Source: Mucilaginibacter yixingensis (GTDB lineage: Bacteria > Bacteroidota > Bacteroidia > Sphingobacteriales > Sphingobacteriaceae). From it: a stretch of DNA of 64,000 nt. Position numbers and translations under genes: made by a program. Numbering within the stretch: position 1 is the stretch's first letter; every line of letters begins with the position of its first letter. Positions 19,579 through 27,843 of the stretch are shown here, in pieces. The stretch lies in the NCBI RefSeq assembly GCF_041080815.1, contig NZ_CP160205.1:2790001-2854000 (forward strand). Reading direction: 5' to 3'. The notes beneath the pieces were generated by a model that ran no database searches, was not told the origin of the DNA, and was given only the letters and a program-made list of their open reading frames with translations.

Positions 19579-21021
19579 ATGCTATCAACCCATTTCAAAA
19601 AGTTGAACATTAAAACCTATTTATTGGGCCTTTGCCTGTCTGCAGCCATCCCTGCACATTCTTTTGCCCAGGAGCAAGTGGAGAACTGGACCTCTGTAGA
19701 TCAGCCGCTCCAGGCGATGCAGAACGTGCGCAAAATGATCCATGCGCCGGTTTTCCAAAACAAAGACTTCCTGATTACTAACTACGGTGCCAAAGGCGAT
19801 GGCGTGACCAAAAATACAGAAGCATTTAAAAAAGCCATAGAGGCCTGCGCGGCAGCAGGCGGCGGTCATGTAATTGTGCCGGCAGGCAAGTTTTTCACTG
19901 GCCCCATCTACCTGAAAAGCAACGTAGATGTGCACTTACAGGATAACGCGGTAATCATTTTCAGCCATGATACTAAAGACTACCCCGTGGTATTAACCCG
20001 TTGGGAAGGTAATGACTGTATGAATTTCTCGCCACAATTTTATGCTTACAAAGAGCAAAACATTGCGGTAACCGGCACAGGTACCATTGAAGGCGGCGGC
20101 AGCAAAGAATACTGGTGGGGCTGGAAAGGCAGAAAAGATTTCGGCGCGCATGAAGGTGTACCTAACCAGGCGAAAGACAGGGACAACCTGCAAAACATGG
20201 CCCATCAAGGCGTTGATGCGCGGAAAAGAGTTTTTGGTGAAGGCCATTACCTGCGCCCCAATATGTTTGCCCCTTACGAGTGCCAGAATGTGATGATCCA
20301 GGGCGTAAAACTGATCAATTCGCCAATGTGGTTCATCAGCCCTGTAATGTGCGATAACGTGACAATAGAAAAAGTAAACGTTAAAGCAGAAGGCCCCAAC
20401 ACCGATGGTTGCGACCCTGACGCCTGTAAGAACGTACTGATCAAAGACTGCTTTTTTGATACGGGTGATGATTGTATCGCTATTAAATCTGGTCGTGATG
20501 AGGATGGCCGCAATGCCGGTCGCCCCGCAGAGAATCACATCATTGAAGGCTGCGAAATGCACAACGGACACGGCGGCATTACCATTGGCAGCGAGATTGC
20601 CGGTGGCGCCCGCAATATATTCGCCATCAACTGTCACCTAAGCAGTCCTGATTTGAATTTGATTATCCGTATCAAAACAAGTTCATTACGTGGCGGCACC
20701 ATTCAGAACGTATTTGCAAAAGACATCAAAGCAGGCACCTATCATGATGCGGCCATTGGCTTTGATATGTTTTATGAAAAACCAGGAAACTTTATGCCAA
20801 CCATCCGCAATTTCTGGATAGAGAACCTAAGCGTTGAAAAAGGTGGCGAATACGGCATCGTTGTTCACGCTTACAAAGAATCACCGGTACGTAATCTAAA
20901 GATGATCAATTGCAGTATCAACGGCGTAAAAACACCATTAAAAGTTGACAATACTGCCGGCTTACAACTAAAAAATGTAACCATTAACGGTCAGGAAGTT
21001 AAAGCGCCGGAAGCTAAATAA
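19579..21021 (+). CDS. Glycoside hydrolase family 28 (polygalacturonase-like)
   Basis: A 480-residue secreted right-handed beta-helix enzyme. A signal peptide (about residues 1-30, ending HSFAQ) is followed by the pectate-lyase-fold N-terminal cap (DFLITNYGAKGDGVTKNTEAFKKAI). The GH28 catalytic signatures are intact: NTDGCDPDACKNV (with the first catalytic Asp), DTGDDCIAIKSG (paired Asp), GHGGITIGSE (His) and a RIKTS element. Such enzymes hydrolyse galacturonan or rhamnogalacturonan in the periplasm. It is not next to the SusCD pair but lies 2 kb downstream, and a PL4 lyase exists at 52.4 kb, so pectin breakdown is plausible. Confidence 0.93.
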   Translation: MLSTHFKKLNIKTYLLGLCLSAAIPAHSFAQEQVENWTSVDQPLQAMQNVRKMIHAPVFQNKDFLITNYGAKGDGVTKNTEAFKKAIEACAAAGGGHVIVPAGKFFTGPIYLKSNVDVHLQDNAVIIFSHDTKDYPVVLTRWEGNDCMNFSPQFYAYKEQNIAVTGTGTIEGGGSKEYWWGWKGRKDFGAHEGVPNQAKDRDNLQNMAHQGVDARKRVFGEGHYLRPNMFAPYECQNVMIQGVKLINSPMWFISPVMCDNVTIEKVNVKAEGPNTDGCDPDACKNVLIKDCFFDTGDDCIAIKSGRDEDGRNAGRPAENHIIEGCEMHNGHGGITIGSEIAGGARNIFAINCHLSSPDLNLIIRIKTSSLRGGTIQNVFAKDIKAGTYHDAAIGFDMFYEKPGNFMPTIRNFWIENLSVEKGGEYGIVVHAYKESPVRNLKMINCSINGVKTPLKVDNTAGLQLKNVTINGQEVKAPEAK

Positions 21022-21027
21022 CCCCAG

Positions 21028-21155
21028 TTCATTTCGAACGTAACGCAGCGAAGAGAGAAATCTTAGTCCCCAAGTCAATAGATAATTACCTGGCAGGTGT
21101 CTAAGATTTCTCCTCACGCTACCACCCGGTCCCTACCTTGTTCGTTTGAAATGAC
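21028..21155. repeat. Dispersed palindromic repeat, GTCAT-type (degenerate copy)
   Basis: An imperfect palindrome filling the space between the convergent GH28 and peptidase genes. The outer arms read GTTCATTTCGAAC on the left and, inverted, GTCATTTCAAACGAAC on the right. An inner perfect 12-bp inverted repeat is GAGAAATCTTAG (21055-21066) with CTAAGATTTCTC (21101-21112). Confidence 0.65.
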
Positions 21156-21173
21156 ATCAATTTAAATATCAGA

Positions 21174-21872
21174 TCAATTCCTCCGGTTCAACAAAAAAGA
21201 GGCATAATACAGCAACGTAGCCAATGAGCCCAACGCAGCCACAACGTAAGTCATAGCCGCCCACCAAAGGGCATCCTGCGCCTGGTCATGCTCTTGCTGG
21301 GTTTGCATAATACTGTAGTTATTATTTAGCCATTCCAAGGCGCGCCTGCTGGCATCAAACTCAACCGGTAATGTGATAAAGCTAAAAATGGTTACCGCAG
21401 CCAAAGCTATTACACCAATAAACAACACCACGGGATTACGCGCAAAAACCATCAGCATAATACCAATAAACAGCGCCCATTGTATGAGGGTTGAAGCAAT
21501 ATTTATCACCGGCACCAATGCCGAGCGCAAGCTAAGCCATGCGTAAGAACGGGCATGTTGCACGGCGTGCCCGCACTCATGCGCAGCAACGGCAGCTGCG
21601 GCTACCGTTCGTTCATAATAAACAGACTCGCTTAGGTTAACCGTGCGGTCTGCCGGATTGTAATGATCGGTCAAACTACCTTCTGCGGCCACCACGCGCA
21701 CATTGGTAATACCATGATCGCGCAGCATACGCTCGGCTACTTCGGCCCCTGAAAGGCCAGAAAGCAAATCAATCTCTGAATAAGTTTTAAACTTACTGCG
21801 AAACCGCATTTGCACAATAAAACTGATCACCCCTACTATGATGGTGAGCAGCCACGCACCACTGTAATCCAT
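21174..21872 (-). CDS. Membrane zinc metallopeptidase (YugP/PF04298 type)
   Basis: A 232-residue integral membrane protein of the neutral zinc metallopeptidase family 2. The metal-binding motif AAHECGHAVQHA (HExxH variant) lies near residue 94, after VRVVAAEGSLTDHYNPADRTVNLSE, the conserved lead-in. About four transmembrane helices are visible, one at the start, two around residues 115-160 and one at the end. Family members are uncharacterised. It overlaps nothing but follows a 96-residue gene by 11 bp and is probably co-transcribed with it. Confidence 0.88.
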   Translation of the reverse strand: MDYSGAWLLTIIVGVISFIVQMRFRSKFKTYSEIDLLSGLSGAEVAERMLRDHGITNVRVVAAEGSLTDHYNPADRTVNLSESVYYERTVAAAAVAAHECGHAVQHARSYAWLSLRSALVPVINIASTLIQWALFIGIMLMVFARNPVVLFIGVIALAAVTIFSFITLPVEFDASRRALEWLNNNYSIMQTQQEHDQAQDALWWAAMTYVVAALGSLATLLYYASFLLNRRN

Positions 21873-21883
21873 AGCTTTATTAA

Positions 21884-22174
21884 TTAATTTGTTCCGTTTA
21901 CCGCAACACCAGCGCCAACGGGAGCCCAGATCTTAAAAACGTGCTCGTATTGCCCGCTCAGGTCTTTTACCATTATGGCCAGATGCTCTAACCTATTAGG
22001 TAAATATTCGTCAATCAGGCGATAAATACGTTGCAGATAGTCACCCAGGCGCTGTTCAAAATTGATAGTACTTAAACTGATAATGATATTTTGGCTATCT
22101 GTGCTTACTGCCTCAATATCCACTAATTCATTTTTAAATAACTTTACTACTTCAGTATCTAATTGCTCTTTCAT
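21884..22174 (-). CDS. Small conserved-looking protein of unknown function
   Basis: A 96-residue acidic soluble protein that I do not recognise. It has amphipathic segments (TEVVKLFKNELVDIEAVS, LGDYLQRIYRLIDEYLPNRLEHLAIMVKDL) and no signal peptide or membrane helix. The ATG lies 11 bp upstream of the peptidase gene on the same strand, so the two likely form an operon. Codon use is like its neighbours, which supports it being real. Confidence 0.6.
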   Translation of the reverse strand: MKEQLDTEVVKLFKNELVDIEAVSTDSQNIIISLSTINFEQRLGDYLQRIYRLIDEYLPNRLEHLAIMVKDLSGQYEHVFKIWAPVGAGVAVNGTN

Positions 22175-22405
22175 TTCTTCTCTCCCAAACCGCGTGGTGG
22201 GCGCCCTTTATACGCAGCGCCGCCAGTACGGTTATTCCTTTTGCGGTTAAAACAGCTGATTAGATTTTGGGTTTGCGGCTTTTAACATTTTTAACAGTTT
22301 TTAACGCAATTTGGGTAAAGAAATCTGGTCGTAACTAAAACTCAATCCCGCTAAGTAAAATTGAAACCACCAATAAGCATACATTTCTTTTCTCTTTGAA
22401 ATGTA

Positions 22406-22413
22406 TAACTTTG
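22406..22413 (+). promoter_or_regulatory. -7 element placing the araC transcript start at the ATG
   Basis: TAACTTTG matches TAnnTTTG. The start codon at 22418 begins only 5 bp after the last base, so the mRNA is predicted to be leaderless or nearly so. There is no clear TTG at the -33 position. Confidence 0.5.
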
Positions 22414-22417
22414 CCAC

Positions 22418-23302
22418 ATGGACGCTTTATCTGCCGGCATAACCGATAATTACCTCGACAACATACATAACGACCCTGCGCAGGTGCGCGTATCGCAGAT
22501 CTGCACCGCGCATTGTACCCTCGCTGGCTATAACCGCCGCGACTTTTATAAGGTTACGCTTAACCTGGCTTGCAACAGCAAATTGTTTTACGCCAGCCGA
22601 GCGATAGATATTGATAAACCGGCTCTTGTATTTACCAATCCGTTGATACCCTATTCATGGGAAGGCGACCACACCAACTCAGACGGGTATTTCTGTGTGT
22701 TTACCCATCAGTTCCTGCAGGGCAACGGTCGACTTGACAGTCTTGATCAATCCACTTTATTTAAACCTGGAGGTGATCCTGTCTATTTTGTTAATGATGA
22801 GCAGGTTACTTTTATCAGAAGTTTATTTGAGCGTATGGAGAAAGAGATGGAAAGCGAATACCTCTATCGTTTTGATGTGGTACGCAATCACCTTAATCTC
22901 ATTATGCATGAGGCTATCAAGATGCAACCTGCAGTGGCTTATTACAGGCCGCAAAAAGCATCATCGCGCATTGCCCAATTGTTTCTGGGCTTGCTGGATA
23001 AGCAATTTCCGGTAGAATCTCCGCAATACATCGTTCCCTTAAAAAAGGCTGGCGATTATGCCGATAAGCTAGCGGTACATGTAAACCACCTCAACGCTGC
23101 CGTGCGCGAAAGTACCGGCAAATCTACCACAGAGCATATCAACAGCCGCATACTGGCCGAAGCACGTCAGTTGCTCACGCATACCGATTGGAGCGTATCA
23201 GACATTGCTGCCAGTCTGGGGTTCGACTATGCATCTTACTTCAACAACTTCTTTAAAAAACACACAGGACTAACACCACTGGCACTGCGTAAGAATCTTT
23301 GA
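22418..23302 (+). CDS. AraC-family transcriptional regulator
   Basis: A 294-residue activator. The N-terminal 180 residues resemble the cupin-like sensory domain of AraC proteins (KLFYASRAIDIDKPALVFTNPLIPYSWEG), and the C-terminal two helix-turn-helix domain spans about 195-294 (HINSRILAEARQLLTHTDWSVSDIAASLGFDYASY, FFKKHTGLTPLALRKNL). It lies 92 bp before an alcohol dehydrogenase gene on the same strand. AraC regulators of this type are commonly paired with oxidoreductases, so the dehydrogenase is the likely target, but the inducer is unknown. Confidence 0.92.
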   Translation: MDALSAGITDNYLDNIHNDPAQVRVSQICTAHCTLAGYNRRDFYKVTLNLACNSKLFYASRAIDIDKPALVFTNPLIPYSWEGDHTNSDGYFCVFTHQFLQGNGRLDSLDQSTLFKPGGDPVYFVNDEQVTFIRSLFERMEKEMESEYLYRFDVVRNHLNLIMHEAIKMQPAVAYYRPQKASSRIAQLFLGLLDKQFPVESPQYIVPLKKAGDYADKLAVHVNHLNAAVRESTGKSTTEHINSRILAEARQLLTHTDWSVSDIAASLGFDYASYFNNFFKKHTGLTPLALRKNL

Positions 23303-23354
23303 AAAGTATAATTATTACTTTGAAACGTTTAGCATAGTTTTTAGACCGCGCTGG

Positions 23355-23362
23355 TACCTTTG
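23355..23362 (+). promoter_or_regulatory. -7 element of the alcohol dehydrogenase gene
   Basis: TACCTTTG matches TAnnTTTG and lies 32 bp upstream of the ATG. The -33 element is not obvious, consistent with an activator-dependent promoter. Confidence 0.45.
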
Positions 23363-23394
23363 CTCTGCAAATAGCATAAAAAATTATCTAATCT

Positions 23395-24435
23395 ATGATT
23401 GAAGCAAAAGGATACGCAGCACAAACCCCGGAGACTGATCTTGCTCCGTGGAATTTTGAGCGCCGCGAAGTTGGCCCTCATGATGTGCAAATTGAGATCT
23501 TATTCTGTGGCGTTTGCCACTCTGATCTGCATCAGATTAAAAACGACTGGTTTCCGGGTGTATTCCCAATGGTACCTGGTCACGAAATTGTGGGCCGCAT
23601 TATTAAAGTGGGTGATCACGTTAAAAAATTCAAAGTTGACCAACTGGCCGGCGTTGGCTGTCTGGTAGACTCATGCCAGGTTTGCGAAAACTGCCAGCAA
23701 GGCCTGGAGCAATATTGCCTTGACGGCAACACCCAAACTTATAATAACCTTGACCGTAGCGGCGTGCCAACCTATGGCGGCTATTCAAATACCATCGTAG
23801 TGCGCGAGGAGTTTGTATTACACGTTTCAGATAAATTAGATCTGGCGGCTACCGCTCCTCTGCTGTGTGCTGGTATTACCACCTACTCGCCATTACGCCA
23901 CTGGAAAGTTGGCAAAGGCCATAAACTGGCTGTATTGGGCCTGGGCGGCCTGGGCCACATGGGCGTTAAGTTTGGCGTTGCTTTTGGTGCCGAAGTAACG
24001 GTATTGAGCACATCTCCATCAAAAGAAGCTGCGGCTAAAGAACTGGGCGCACACCATTTTGTGGTAACGTCTGACCAGGCACAACTGGATGCTGTTAAAG
24101 GTTCTTTCGATTTTATCCTGGATACGGTATCTGCCGAGCACGATATGAATATGTATCTATCGTTATTGAAAACCAATGGCACCATGATTTGCGTGGGCGT
24201 ACCATCAGAACCTTATGCCGTGCATCCGTTTGCACTGTTGGGCGGCCGTAAAAGCCTGGCTGGTTCTGGCATCGGCGGCATCCCCGAAACTCAGGAGATG
24301 CTGGATTTCTGTGCCGAGCATGGCATTGTGTCTGACATTGAACTGATAGACATTAAAGATATCACCGCCGCATACGCCCGCATGTTAAAAGGCGACGTAC
24401 GTTACCGTTTTGTGATAGATCTGGCTACACTGTAA
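23395..24435 (+). CDS. Zinc-dependent NAD(P) alcohol dehydrogenase (YahK/CAD type)
   Basis: A 346-residue medium-chain dehydrogenase reducing aldehydes or oxidising alcohols in the cytoplasm. The catalytic zinc ligands appear in GVCHSDLH and PGHEIVGRI, the four-Cys structural zinc lobe in VGCLVDSCQVCENCQQGLEQYC, and the Rossmann motif in AVLGLGGLGHMGVKFG. These fit the cinnamyl-alcohol/YahK branch, usually NADPH-dependent and broad for aldehydes. It is preceded by an AraC regulator and followed by a strong terminator. Confidence 0.93.
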   Translation: MIEAKGYAAQTPETDLAPWNFERREVGPHDVQIEILFCGVCHSDLHQIKNDWFPGVFPMVPGHEIVGRIIKVGDHVKKFKVDQLAGVGCLVDSCQVCENCQQGLEQYCLDGNTQTYNNLDRSGVPTYGGYSNTIVVREEFVLHVSDKLDLAATAPLLCAGITTYSPLRHWKVGKGHKLAVLGLGGLGHMGVKFGVAFGAEVTVLSTSPSKEAAAKELGAHHFVVTSDQAQLDAVKGSFDFILDTVSAEHDMNMYLSLLKTNGTMICVGVPSEPYAVHPFALLGGRKSLAGSGIGGIPETQEMLDFCAEHGIVSDIELIDIKDITAAYARMLKGDVRYRFVIDLATL

Positions 24436-24456
24436 GGCCCAAAGAGTATCAGCGTT

Positions 24457-24489
24457 AAAGCCTCTTCTTTTACCAGAAGAGGCTTTTTT
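24457..24489 (+). terminator. Terminator after the alcohol dehydrogenase gene
   Basis: A 12-bp perfect stem, AAAGCCTCTTCT (24457-24468) with AGAAGAGGCTTT (24475-24486), followed by a T-run. Confidence 0.9.
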
Positions 24490-24595
24490 ATGTTTCTGTA
24501 AAACCCATTTTAAAATTATCCTCCTGAAAATCAAACACCAACAGCACACCTTCCCACATTTGTTAAAAAAAGTTTTCATAGTTATTTAAAGTATC

Positions 24596-24603
24596 TATAT
24601 TTG
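24596..24603 (+). promoter_or_regulatory. -7 element of the first tRNA-Gly gene
   Basis: TATATTTG, an exact TAnnTTTG match, 10 bp upstream of the mature tRNA. A T-run stands at the -33 position 19 bp upstream. Confidence 0.65.
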
Positions 24604-24613
24604 CAACCCCAAC

Positions 24614-24689
<76 letters not shown>

Positions 24690-24698
24690 AGCAGATAT

Positions 24699-24730
24699 AA
24701 GCCTTCCCGAAAAGCGGAAGGCTTTTTCTT
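24699..24730 (+). terminator. Terminator of tRNA-Gly copy 1
   Basis: AAGCCTTCC (24699-24707) pairs with GGAAGGCTT (24716-24724), followed by a T-rich tail. Confidence 0.85.
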
Positions 24731-24782
24731 TTTACCCCTCTCCGATCGACGATACTTTTAAAAATCATCTTCGTTGGCCCTC

Positions 24783-24821
24783 ATGGTTTTATCAGCAAAT
24801 AGTTTAATATTTTTTTCATAG
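24783..24821 (+). pseudogene. Remnant of the duplicated start of the DUF4442 gene
   Basis: The open frame ATG-GTT-TTA-TCA-GCA-AAT encodes MVLSANSL, matching MALSANAL at the start of the intact gene at 25024, then runs into the second promoter copy and stops at 24819-24821. It is the truncated gene start carried along in the tandem duplication. Confidence 0.6.
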
Positions 24822-24835
24822 TTATTTTAAAGTTC

Positions 24836-24843
24836 TATATTTG
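24836..24843 (+). promoter_or_regulatory. -7 element of the second tRNA-Gly gene
   Basis: TATATTTG, identical to the first copy's element and at the same distance from the tRNA. Confidence 0.65.
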
Positions 24844-24853
24844 CAGCCCCGAC

Positions 24854-24929
24854 GCGAAAGTAGCTCAGTTGGTAGAGCACAACCTTGCCAAGGTTGGGGT
24901 CGCGAGTTCGAATCTCGTCTTTCGCTCCA
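24854..24929 (+). tRNA. tRNA-Gly (anticodon GCC), copy 2
   Basis: The same 76-nt tRNA with encoded CCA as copy 1, anticodon GCC at 24887-24889. It differs only by a compensatory pair in the anticodon stem: CAACC/GGTTG here against CGACC/GGTCG in copy 1, so both copies keep a perfect stem and both should be functional. Confidence 0.97.
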
Positions 24930-24936
24930 AGTAGAC

Positions 24937-24967
24937 AAAAGCCTTCCATTAACGGAAGGCTTTTTCA
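24937..24967 (+). terminator. Terminator of tRNA-Gly copy 2
   Basis: A perfect 11-bp stem, AAAAGCCTTCC (24937-24947) with GGAAGGCTTTT (24954-24964), loop ATTAAC, then T-rich sequence. Confidence 0.88.
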
Positions 24968-25023
24968 TTTTATCCCCTCCCCAATCGCCAAAATTTCTTT
25001 AAAAATTATCATCTTTAGCCGTC

Positions 25024-25491
25024 ATGGCTTTATCTGCAAATGCCTTAAAATGGCTCATCCGTTTTTATCCTCCACTCTTCTTTCAGCGCATCTGGGTAAA
25101 AAACATCCGTAGCGATTGGCGCGGGGTAACCGTAAAGGTTAATAAGAGTCTGCTTAACCTCAATTACAACCGTTCTATTTTTGGCGGTACGCTATTTGTT
25201 GCTGCAGATCCATTTTATCCTATCCTCTTTTATCAAATTTTTACCAAGAAGGGTTATAACATTATTGTTTGGATGAAATCGGCGGAGGTACAGTACATGA
25301 AACCGGCCATGACAACCCTTACCTTCAACATTTATATTGACGACAAAACCATTGAGGAAGCCGAACATATTTTAAATACCGACGGCAAATACACCAAGTT
25401 TTTGCCCATTGAGATGTATGACAAAAAAGGCGACCTCTGCGTAATGGTTTTCTGCGAAGTATATGTGCGCAACCTGAACATCATCAAATAG
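25024..25491 (+). CDS. DUF4442 hotdog-fold protein (thioesterase-like)
   Basis: A 155-residue protein of the DUF4442 (YiiD C-terminal) family. The signature is RGVTVKVNKSLLNLNYNRS followed by FGGTLFVAADPFYPILFYQ, which forms the central hotdog helix and its lead-in; no catalytic Glu or His stands out, so thioesterase activity is uncertain. It begins 95 bp after the second tRNA-Gly, and its first codons are part of the tandem duplication. Downstream genes follow at 5 and 11 bp, so it leads a three-gene operon. Confidence 0.75.
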   Translation: MALSANALKWLIRFYPPLFFQRIWVKNIRSDWRGVTVKVNKSLLNLNYNRSIFGGTLFVAADPFYPILFYQIFTKKGYNIIVWMKSAEVQYMKPAMTTLTFNIYIDDKTIEEAEHILNTDGKYTKFLPIEMYDKKGDLCVMVFCEVYVRNLNIIK

Positions 25492-25496
25492 CCGCC

Positions 25497-25958
25497 ATGA
25501 AAGTAATTATGAATGATGCCGCCTTCCACAAAAAGGGCTACCAGATATCAACAGACCGCTCCCTGCTTGATTTTGAGGTAATCTACCAATACCTGGACAA
25601 AGAATCATACTGGGCGCAAGGCATCCCGCGCGAACGCCTGCAAGCCGCTATTACTAACTCCATGTGCTTCGGCATCTACTTTGAGCAGCAACAAGTTGGT
25701 TTCGCGCGCGTAATTACAGACAAAGCTACGTTTGCCTACCTGGCAGATGTTTTTGTACTGGAAACACACCGAAAAAAAGGACTTTCTAAATGGCTGGTAC
25801 AAACTATTGTGCAGCACCCCGATCTGCAAGGTTTAAGACGCTGGTCGCTCGCTACGGCCGATGCACATGGCTTGTATGCACAGTTTGGTTTTACGCCGAT
25901 TACCAAGGCCGATAGATGGATGGAAATATTTAATCCGTATCTTAAGCCACAGAATTGA
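25497..25958 (+). CDS. GNAT-family N-acetyltransferase
   Basis: A 153-residue acetyltransferase. The acetyl-CoA binding loop is VFVLETHRKKGLSKWLVQ, and the flanking strands (VGFARVITDKATFAYLADV, RWSLATADAHGLYAQFGFTPI) match the Acetyltransf_1-type small GNATs that often act on free amines or antibiotics. A second in-frame ATG four codons in is an alternative start. It sits 5 bp after the DUF4442 gene and 11 bp before the AlbA_2 gene. Substrate unknown. Confidence 0.88.
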   Translation: MKVIMNDAAFHKKGYQISTDRSLLDFEVIYQYLDKESYWAQGIPRERLQAAITNSMCFGIYFEQQQVGFARVITDKATFAYLADVFVLETHRKKGLSKWLVQTIVQHPDLQGLRRWSLATADAHGLYAQFGFTPITKADRWMEIFNPYLKPQN

Positions 25959-25969
25959 GGAAGTGACGG

Positions 25970-26599
25970 ATGAATATCAAAAAACTGATTCTTGAGGGCG
26001 AAGGTGTATCGCTCGACTTTAAGAAAACCATAACCAAGCACGAGAAAATTGCCAAAACCATGGTGGCTTTTGCCAACAACCAGGGCGGTCGGTTATTGAT
26101 TGGCGTGGCCGATGATGGCTCCATAAAAGGCGTAAAGTTTGAAGATGAAGAACGTTACATGATTACCCGTACGGCCCAGCTCTACATCCGCCCCGCTCTT
26201 GAACCTGTTTTTGAAGAGATTTATGTAGACGACAAGCTGGTACTGGTTGTAAATATTGAAAACAGCGACACCAAGCCCCACTACGCCCTCGCTGAGGACG
26301 GCAAATGGTGGGTGTACGTACGCGTAAAGGATAAAAGCGTACTGGCCAGCAAAATAGTGGTAGACGTACTAAAACGTGGCAATGAAGACCAGGGCACACT
26401 CATAGAATACTCTGACAAAGAGCACGCACTAATGGCCTACCTGGCCGAACATGAGCGTATAGACATTAAAGAATTCTGCAATCTGCTATCCATCAGCCGT
26501 AAAAATGCGCAGCGCATATTGGTTAATCTTGCGCTGTCTGGCGTAATTACTATTCATACTTCTGAGAAGGAGGAGTATTACACGGCGGCGGTGGGGTAA
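25970..26599 (+). CDS. AlbA_2 (Schlafen-type) domain protein with C-terminal winged helix
   Basis: A 209-residue protein. Residues about 8-120 form an AlbA_2 domain (GEGVSLDFKKTI, MVAFANNQGGRLLIGVADDGSIKG, the family's best-conserved stretch), likely to bind nucleic acid. Residues about 145-205 look like a winged helix (LMAYLAEHERIDIKEFCNLLSISRKNAQRILVNL). Such proteins are commonly annotated as ATP-binding or transcriptional regulators; the biochemical role is unclear. It is last in the DUF4442-GNAT operon. No nuclease or ATPase neighbour marks it as part of a defence system. Confidence 0.85.
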   Translation: MNIKKLILEGEGVSLDFKKTITKHEKIAKTMVAFANNQGGRLLIGVADDGSIKGVKFEDEERYMITRTAQLYIRPALEPVFEEIYVDDKLVLVVNIENSDTKPHYALAEDGKWWVYVRVKDKSVLASKIVVDVLKRGNEDQGTLIEYSDKEHALMAYLAEHERIDIKEFCNLLSISRKNAQRILVNLALSGVITIHTSEKEEYYTAAVG

Positions 26600-26629
26600 C
26601 AACTGATACTTACAATCCAAATAAGATAT

Positions 26630-26715
26630 CATCCCGAACCAAAGTGAGGGATCTTTTCGATAACACGTCGCGACTGATCGCCCCGAAAAGGTCTCTCCCG
26701 CTGGTCGAGATGACA
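26630..26715. repeat. Dispersed palindromic repeat, GTCAT-type (diverged copy)
   Basis: Imperfect inverted arms: TCATCCCGAACCAAAGTGAG on the left and, read inverted, GCTGTCATCTCGACCAGCGG on the right. It lies between the convergent AlbA_2 and TonB genes. Confidence 0.55.
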
Positions 26716-26731
26716 GCTTCTTCCTTCTCCC

Positions 26732-26767
26732 CAAAAACAAAAACTGCCGCTTTATGCAAGCGGCAGT
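26732..26767 (-). terminator. Terminator of the TonB-family gene
   Basis: A perfect 10-bp stem, ACTGCCGCTT (26743-26752) with AAGCGGCAGT (26758-26767), loop of 5 nt. On the minus strand it is followed by a TTTTTGTTTTTG tail. Confidence 0.85.
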
Positions 26768-26831
26768 AAGCACAAATCAACCACACTTTCTGGAATTTAG
26801 TTTTTGTGAGAGGTTTTAGGTATGATAAGGT

Positions 26832-27674
26832 TTAGTTGTCGTTACTTAATTGAAAGTTGATTGGGATGGTATACTGCACCCGCACCGGATTTCCGTTTTG
26901 TTTACCGGGGCTCCAGGCCGGGGCCAGCTTGAGTACACGCAAGGCTTCTTCATCAAAGCCATAACCGGCACCCCGCACCAGTTTAATATCTGTAAGGTGA
27001 CCATCTTTCTCTATAATAAATGAAAGGAAAACTTTACCGCTGGCACCTGCCTCTTGTGCCATACCCGGATAACGCAGGTTTTTTTGCAGAAACTTAGACC
27101 AGGCTTCGGGGCCGCCTTTGGGTTGCGGCATATCTTCAACAGAAAGAAAAACTGTACCCGGATCTTCTGTTGTACTATTGGCATTAGTACCAGTCCCTCC
27201 TGGTGTGCCTTCTGGAATATCCAATACATTTCCGGCCGGTCCACTATTAGGCACGTTTACATCCTTGTTTCCAATGGCAACATCTTCTTTTATGGGCTCT
27301 ATGTGCTCTGCTTCTATATCGGGCTTAACCACGTAAGGCACATAACGTTGAATTGATGCAGGCTGTGCCGGCTTGGCAGCTGGCGGAGGTCCTTCTGGTT
27401 TAACCTTAACAACGTTTTCTTTAGGTTTAACTGATGGTGGCGGTTGGATAGTGACAGTAATAGTCTTGGTATTGTCTTCTACAACCGGGTGGTGACTAAT
27501 GATATTTGCAGTAATTGCAAAGGCTGATACCACAAACACCGTAGCAGCCACCGCACGTAGCATAATACCATTGTAACGGGTTCGCAACTCATACGCTCCG
27601 TATGTTTTATTACGACCGGCAAATACAAGCTCGAGCCACTCGCGCTTGCACAAATCTAATTCTGAAATAAGCAT
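26832..27674 (-). CDS. tonB: TonB-family energy transducer
   Basis: A 280-residue inner-membrane protein that couples the proton motive force to outer-membrane receptors such as SusC. The cytoplasmic N-terminus MLISELDLCKREWLEL precedes one transmembrane helix (about 38-60), a Pro-rich periplasmic linker (VKPKENVVKVKPEGPPPAAKP), an acidic/Gly spacer and the TonB_C domain (about 190-280: WSKFLQKNLRYPGMAQEAGASGKV ... DEEALRVLKLAPAWSPGKQNG). No exbB or exbD is adjacent. Two matching palindromes lie upstream, so it may be controlled by a repressor. Confidence 0.9.
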   Translation of the reverse strand: MLISELDLCKREWLELVFAGRNKTYGAYELRTRYNGIMLRAVAATVFVVSAFAITANIISHHPVVEDNTKTITVTIQPPPSVKPKENVVKVKPEGPPPAAKPAQPASIQRYVPYVVKPDIEAEHIEPIKEDVAIGNKDVNVPNSGPAGNVLDIPEGTPGGTGTNANSTTEDPGTVFLSVEDMPQPKGGPEAWSKFLQKNLRYPGMAQEAGASGKVFLSFIIEKDGHLTDIKLVRGAGYGFDEEALRVLKLAPAWSPGKQNGNPVRVQYTIPINFQLSNDN

Positions 27675-27760
27675 AGCAGTTGAAATTTTATTTTAATATT
27701 TAACGCCTGCTAAATACTCAAATTGCTATTATTTCAACTTTTCAGAATATCGCAACAATA

Positions 27761-27800
27761 AACTAATATTTTAGTTTATTGAATAACTAAATATTTAGTT
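27761..27800. promoter_or_regulatory. Tandem 16-bp palindromes upstream of tonB, putative operators
   Basis: AACTAATATTTTAGTT (27761-27776) and AACTAAATATTTAGTT (27785-27800) share half-sites AACTAA and TTAGTT; their centres are 24 bp apart. They lie 87-126 bp upstream of the tonB start. The regulator is not in the window; BlaI/MecI-type repressors are one possibility. Confidence 0.6.
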
Positions 27801-27843
27801 GTATTGAAAGAATGATAATTTTCAGTCGCTTTTCAGACCTGTC

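Noticed and set aside
19993..20637. 214-codon minus-strand open frame within the GH28 gene
   Set aside because: It is antisense to the conserved GH28 catalytic motifs, with no independent start signal or likeness to a family.
25970..26599. AlbA_2 protein as part of a phage-defence system
   Set aside because: Schlafen-type domains occur in defence, but no nuclease, ATPase or toxin partner is beside it; the neighbours are an acetyltransferase and a hotdog protein.
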